Shown piece after piece: positions 7,977 to 10,481 of a stretch of 10,481 bases of DNA. The position numbers and the translations under genes are program-made. The DNA lies in NCBI GenBank assembly GCA_002435875.1, contig DIVN01000223.1, positions 1 through 10,481 on the forward strand, in the 5' to 3' direction. This DNA comes from Anaerolineales bacterium UBA6131. Its GTDB lineage: Bacteria; Chloroflexota; Anaerolineae; UBA2200. Each line of letters begins with the position of its first letter. Within the stretch, counting starts at the first letter, position 1. Below the pieces are notes generated by a model. The model was not told the DNA's origin, did no database searches, and saw only the letters and a program-made list of their open reading frames with translations.

Positions 7977-8183
7977 ACGATCTCCTTTGAAGGCTGAGAT
8001 ATCTGACTGACGCTTGCTGGCCGCGAACGGGCGGCTACTGAAGCAAGCTAGGCCAAACTTACCGTGTTCTTGGCCCATGAACTTCCTTCCCACCGCAGAG
8101 GAACGCAGCAGGCCGGCACCGCTTTGTGCACGCTCTTGGAAGGCCCCATCCTTTCGCTCATCTGCGGCCAGGTTGTCAGCCAA
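7977..8183 (-). ncRNA. Candidate structured leader RNA upstream of the epimerase gene
   Basis: This is most of the 316-bp gene-free stretch between the recF and epimerase starts. Several complementary segments are visible, given as plus-strand positions. (1) 8161-8167 pairs with 8093-8099, seven perfect base pairs. (2) Inside it is a 4-bp hairpin, 8116-8119 with 8126-8129. (3) 8138-8143 pairs with 8085-8090 (six perfect pairs), crossing helix 1 as a pseudoknot would. (4) A hairpin pairs 8051-8056 with 8070-8075, extendable by G-U pairs on both ends. (5) A two-tier hairpin pairs 8012-8018 with 8042-8048 (seven bp) and 8020-8024 with 8031-8035 (five bp). (6) 7980-7984 pairs with 7996-8000 and covers the ribosome binding site. 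There is no T-run, so any control would be translational. I could not match it to a known RNA family. The strand is inferred from the upstream -10. Confidence 0.35.
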
Positions 8184-8190
8184 GGCGAGT

Positions 8191-8219
8191 ATTATACACC
8201 AGTAGGACCCGGCCGTGGC
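8191..8219 (-). promoter_or_regulatory. Promoter for the epimerase-GT4 operon
   Basis: A perfect TATAAT lies on the minus strand at 8196-8191. At 17-bp spacing the -35 hexamer would be gccacg (8219-8214), a poor match. A better TGACA-like sequence at 8225-8221 is too far away. The strong -10 and absence of any gene before the epimerase make this the most likely promoter. Transcription would start near 8184, leaving a leader of about 208 nt. Confidence 0.5.
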
Positions 8220-8236
8220 ATGTCACCACCAGATGC

Positions 8237-8264
8237 TTGCTGAACAAGGCCTTTCTTGTACAAT
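8237..8264 (+). promoter_or_regulatory. Promoter for recF
   Basis: TACAAT (8259-8264) matches the -10 consensus at five of six positions. TTGCTG (8237-8242) is a partial -35 at 16-bp spacing. Transcription would begin near 8271, leaving a 5' leader of about 22 nt. It lies back to back with the epimerase promoter, with the two -10 elements about 60 bp apart. Confidence 0.45.
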
Positions 8265-8292
8265 ACCAGCCATCTCCGCTCACGAGGGATGC

Positions 8293-9522
8293 ATGCAAAT
8301 ACTGCACCTGAGTCTCACCAACTTCAGGAACTATGCCAGATTGGAGCTTGATCTGCCCATGGGGGTCACGTTGCTGCATGGTGACAACGCACAGGGCAAG
8401 ACCAACCTGCTAGAGGCAATCTACTTCCTCTCCCACATCCGTTCGCCACGCGCCACCAACGATCGCGAGCTGATGAACTGGCTAGCCCTGAATGATAGTA
8501 TGCCTTTCGTGCGCCTTGTTGCCCAGTTCCAGCGCGGGAGCCAGGTTGCGCAGATCGAGCTTGCTTTGCTGCAGAGTAGCACACCAGGCCTGACAGATGG
8601 GTTACCCAGGCTGCGCAAGCACGTTCGTGTCAACGGCGCGCCCAAAAGGGCTACAGATGCGGCCGGCATGCTCACTACCGTACTATTTCTCCCTCAGGAC
8701 ATCGATCTGGTCAGCTCCAGCCCTGGCCTGCGCCGACGCTATCTGGATGACTCCATCAGCCAGATTGACCCGACTTACAATGCCGAGTTGCAGAAATACA
8801 ACCATGTCCTCGTAAGGCGCAATTATCTGCTCAAGTCGTTCCGTGGACGCAGCTACGATCCGGCTCAACTGCTCTTCTGGGACAAGAAGCTTGTCGCCCA
8901 CGGTGCCTATCTTCTAGTCCAGCGCAGGGCAGCGGTTCAGATTCTTGACGACTTTGTCCAGCGCATCCACCCACTGCTCACGGAAGGCAAAGAGACGCTG
9001 ACACTGGAGTATCGCAGCAACGTACCTACGCAACCAAGCTGCCCCACTCAGCATCAGTGCGCTCTGCTCGGTGACATGAGCGAGGCCAACTGCAAAAATG
9101 TCCTTCTTGAGCAAGCGGCGGAGGCGTTTTCGGCGGAGCTGGGTGTTTCGCTCCGACGAGAACTGGCGCAAGGCGCCTCCGTTGTTGGCCCGCACCGCGA
9201 CGACTTCAAGTTCTTCGTCAACGGCACTGACATGAACGTGTTCGGCTCCCGCGGACAACAGCGCACGGCCGCCCTGTCAACGAAGCTTGCCGAGGTCGAA
9301 TGGCTGACCCGAGCGAAGGGTGACAAGCCAGTCTTGCTTCTCGACGACATTATCTCAGAGCTCGATGGGTCACACCGCCAGTGTGTGCTTGCAGCCATCG
9401 ACGCGGCCCAGCAGGTGATCATCACCACTACCGATCCAGGGGCGTTCAGCCACGAATTCATGGACAACGCGTCCTTATGCCAAGTACAGGCAGGCAAGGT
9501 GGTTCAATCTACTTCACAATGA
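8293..9522 (+). CDS. recF: DNA replication and repair protein RecF
   Basis: This 409-aa protein starts at ATG 8293, preceded by GAGGG five bases upstream; MQILHLSLTNFRNY is the family's usual beginning. The frame is open further upstream (ATGs at 8215 and 8233), but those starts would precede the predicted transcription start. RecF is an SMC-like ATPase that, with RecO and RecR, helps load RecA at single-strand gaps. Walker A is GDNAQGKTN (30-38). GPHRDD (299-304) is conserved, the ABC signature is SRGQQR (319-324), and Walker B with the D-loop is LLLDDIISELD (348-358) with Asp351, Asp352 and Glu356. No key residue is missing. The length is a little above the usual 360-400. It is not followed by gyrB or preceded by dnaN here, unlike the classical arrangement. 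Its stop lies inside the 3' end of the opposing rsmG. Confidence 0.96.
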   Translation: MQILHLSLTNFRNYARLELDLPMGVTLLHGDNAQGKTNLLEAIYFLSHIRSPRATNDRELMNWLALNDSMPFVRLVAQFQRGSQVAQIELALLQSSTPGLTDGLPRLRKHVRVNGAPKRATDAAGMLTTVLFLPQDIDLVSSSPGLRRRYLDDSISQIDPTYNAELQKYNHVLVRRNYLLKSFRGRSYDPAQLLFWDKKLVAHGAYLLVQRRAAVQILDDFVQRIHPLLTEGKETLTLEYRSNVPTQPSCPTQHQCALLGDMSEANCKNVLLEQAAEAFSAELGVSLRRELAQGASVVGPHRDDFKFFVNGTDMNVFGSRGQQRTAALSTKLAEVEWLTRAKGDKPVLLLDDIISELDGSHRQCVLAAIDAAQQVIITTTDPGAFSHEFMDNASLCQVQAGKVVQSTSQ

Positions 9523-10279
9523 GCGGCTGCTTATGTGGCATTCCCGCACGGCGCGGGTACTGCAACGGAGTTGAGTCTACCTTGTCAATCAGGACCAATG
9601 AGCGTGGCGCCCGCAGACCGGGTAGTTGTATGGTCTTGATGTCACGCAGGCTGCCCCCCAGAGTCTCGATAGCATGCGAGGCTCGCTGCGCCTCGTCTGA
9701 TATCTCGGCTCCTTTCTGAGCAACGACCCGTCCGCCCACCCGACAGAGTGGCAAGCAGTACTCCACGAGGATTGCCAGATCCGCTACTGCTCGCGCCAGC
9801 ACAACATCGTAGCGCTCGCGATGGACCGGATCCTGCCCAACATCCTCCGCCCGGGCCCATAATGCCTCTGCATCAACCAGGCCGAGCACAGCAATGACAT
9901 GTTGTAGAAAAGCGGTCTTTTTGCGCGACGCATCAAGCAGTGTCATGTGCAGTGTCGGGCGCAGGATCTTCACGGCCAATCCCGGCAACCCTGCGCCAGT
10001 GCCTACGTCGATGCACAACAAGGGGGCTTCTTTGGTAGTGAGTGGAACCACATCCGGCAATTGCCGCGCTGGCGGATCGCCGCTGGAAGGCAAAGCCAGC
10101 AGACAGGTCAGCGAATCGAGAAAGTGCTTGAGCTGCACCTCTTCATACTGCGTCACGGTTGTCAGATTGAACTTGTGGTTCCAGGCGCTTAACTCCTGGT
10201 AATAGGACTCAAATGCCCCAAGATGCTCAGCGGTCAAGTTGAGGCCAATAGCGCGCGCTCCATCACGCAAGAGCTGCAT
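9509..10279 (-). CDS. rsmG: 16S rRNA (guanine(527)-N7)-methyltransferase RsmG
   Basis: This 256-aa protein starts at ATG 10279, with AGGAGG about 11 nt upstream. RsmG (GidB) methylates N7 of G527 in 16S rRNA using S-adenosylmethionine; its loss can give low-level streptomycin resistance (established). The N-terminal helical part has SAWNHKFNLTTVT (31-43) and KHFLDSL (51-57). SAM motif I is DVGTGAGLPGL (91-101), followed by LLDASRKKTAFL (114-125), LARAV (161-165) and the conserved tail YPRRAGMPHKQPL (241-253). A Pro-rich stretch at about 64-86 between the helical part and motif I is longer than the short linker normally found. The gene overlaps the recF end by 14 bp on the opposite strand and is probably expressed with the partial gene 56 nt upstream. 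Confidence 0.96.
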   Translation of the reverse strand: MQLLRDGARAIGLNLTAEHLGAFESYYQELSAWNHKFNLTTVTQYEEVQLKHFLDSLTCLLALPSSGDPPARQLPDVVPLTTKEAPLLCIDVGTGAGLPGLAVKILRPTLHMTLLDASRKKTAFLQHVIAVLGLVDAEALWARAEDVGQDPVHRERYDVVLARAVADLAILVEYCLPLCRVGGRVVAQKGAEISDEAQRASHAIETLGGSLRDIKTIQLPGLRAPRSLVLIDKVDSTPLQYPRRAGMPHKQPLIVK

Positions 10280-10335
10280 TGGCTATCTGCCCTCCTGACC
10301 AGATGACCGGGGATGTGCCTGGATGACAACCACCG

Positions 10336-10481
10336 CTAGTTGTTTGCCGGCACCTCCACGTACATCCGAAACATATTGCGCCATTGCTGCCAGAATTCTT
10401 CCTCATTCTGGAATGTGACTCCTCGAGGCAGGCTTGGCTGTGACCATGTAGCGGGGACGCCAGGATCTACAAAGTACAGCC
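10336..10481 (-). CDS. C-terminal end of an unidentified protein, 5' end beyond the window
   Basis: A minus-strand frame is open from the right edge to TAG at 10338-10336, giving 47 visible residues that begin LYFVDPGVPATW and end FRMYVEVPANN. This is too short for a family call. The other two minus frames have stops within the same interval (a TAG close to the edge and a TGA mid-way). The composition (Phe/Trp/Tyr-rich, EEEFWQQWRNMF) looks like real protein. The 56-nt gap to rsmG and shared strand suggest co-transcription. I do not recognise it. Confidence 0.55.
   Translation of the reverse strand, partial: LYFVDPGVPATWSQPSLPRGVTFQNEEEFWQQWRNMFRMYVEVPANN

Noticed and set aside
8060..8130. 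SRP RNA-like 'GGAAGGAAG', and CAAAGC/CGAAA segments reminiscent of the c-di-GMP-I riboswitch, on the minus strand
   Set aside because: The SRP core needs an AAGCAG and a partner strand that are absent. For the c-di-GMP motif, the spacing between the GAAA loop and the CAAAGC element is about twice too long and the GCAAACC element is missing.
8085..8130. T-box leader suggested by GCGGTG-type sequence
   Set aside because: The conserved TGGNACCGCG element is not present, there is no terminator, and the downstream gene is not an aminoacyl-tRNA synthetase or amino-acid gene.
7977..8183. A 69-codon in-frame N-terminal extension of the epimerase from TTG 8183
   Set aside because: The cofactor-binding GGAGFIG must be near the N terminus, and a near-perfect ribosome binding site precedes ATG 7976. 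A TTG at the predicted transcription start would have no ribosome binding site.
8014..8205. A 63-codon plus-strand frame in the recF-epimerase gap
   Set aside because: It has no good ribosome binding site or recognisable motif, is Arg/Ser/Pro-rich like a shadow frame, and overlaps the minus-strand structured region.

Overview
The window looks like ordinary chromosomal DNA from an uncultured or poorly studied member of the Chloroflexota (Anaerolineae/Caldilineae-like). The base composition is moderately GC-rich. Two very large membrane proteins end in tandem beta-sandwich modules of a kind common in that phylum, and a lipoprotein carries two 'WR..VR..LG....F..G.LLW' repeats. This taxonomic call is inferred from protein style, not from a marker-gene comparison.

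Layout. Positions 1-1865 (+) hold the 3' part of a large membrane-anchored protein cut by the left window edge: two membrane helices, then four beta-sandwich repeats. It converges on a minus-strand block of surface-glycan genes. In transcription order these are a UDP-glucose 4-epimerase-like enzyme (7976-7059), a GT4 glycosyltransferase 22 nt downstream (7036-5864), a lipoprotein after a 116-nt gap (5747-4971), and a DUF2723 (TMEM260-like, GT-C fold) membrane protein overlapping the lipoprotein end (about 4986-2002). A working model is that the epimerase supplies a nucleotide sugar, the GT4 enzyme builds a glycan, and the lipoprotein and DUF2723 protein act at the outer face of the membrane.

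Divergent from the epimerase is recF (8293-9522, +). Its end overlaps by 14 bp the end of rsmG (10279-9509, -). A further minus-strand gene, of which only the last 47 codons are visible, lies upstream of rsmG at the right edge.

The main surprise is the 316-bp gap between recF and the epimerase gene. A perfect TATAAT on the minus strand would start a leader of about 208 nt. That leader contains two abutting hairpins, a long-range helix, a possible pseudoknot and a small hairpin covering the epimerase ribosome binding site. It matches no riboswitch class I could recall and is the best candidate here for something undescribed, although chance pairing in GC-rich DNA cannot be excluded by eye. I see no CRISPR array, insertion sequence, phage gene, tRNA or rRNA.
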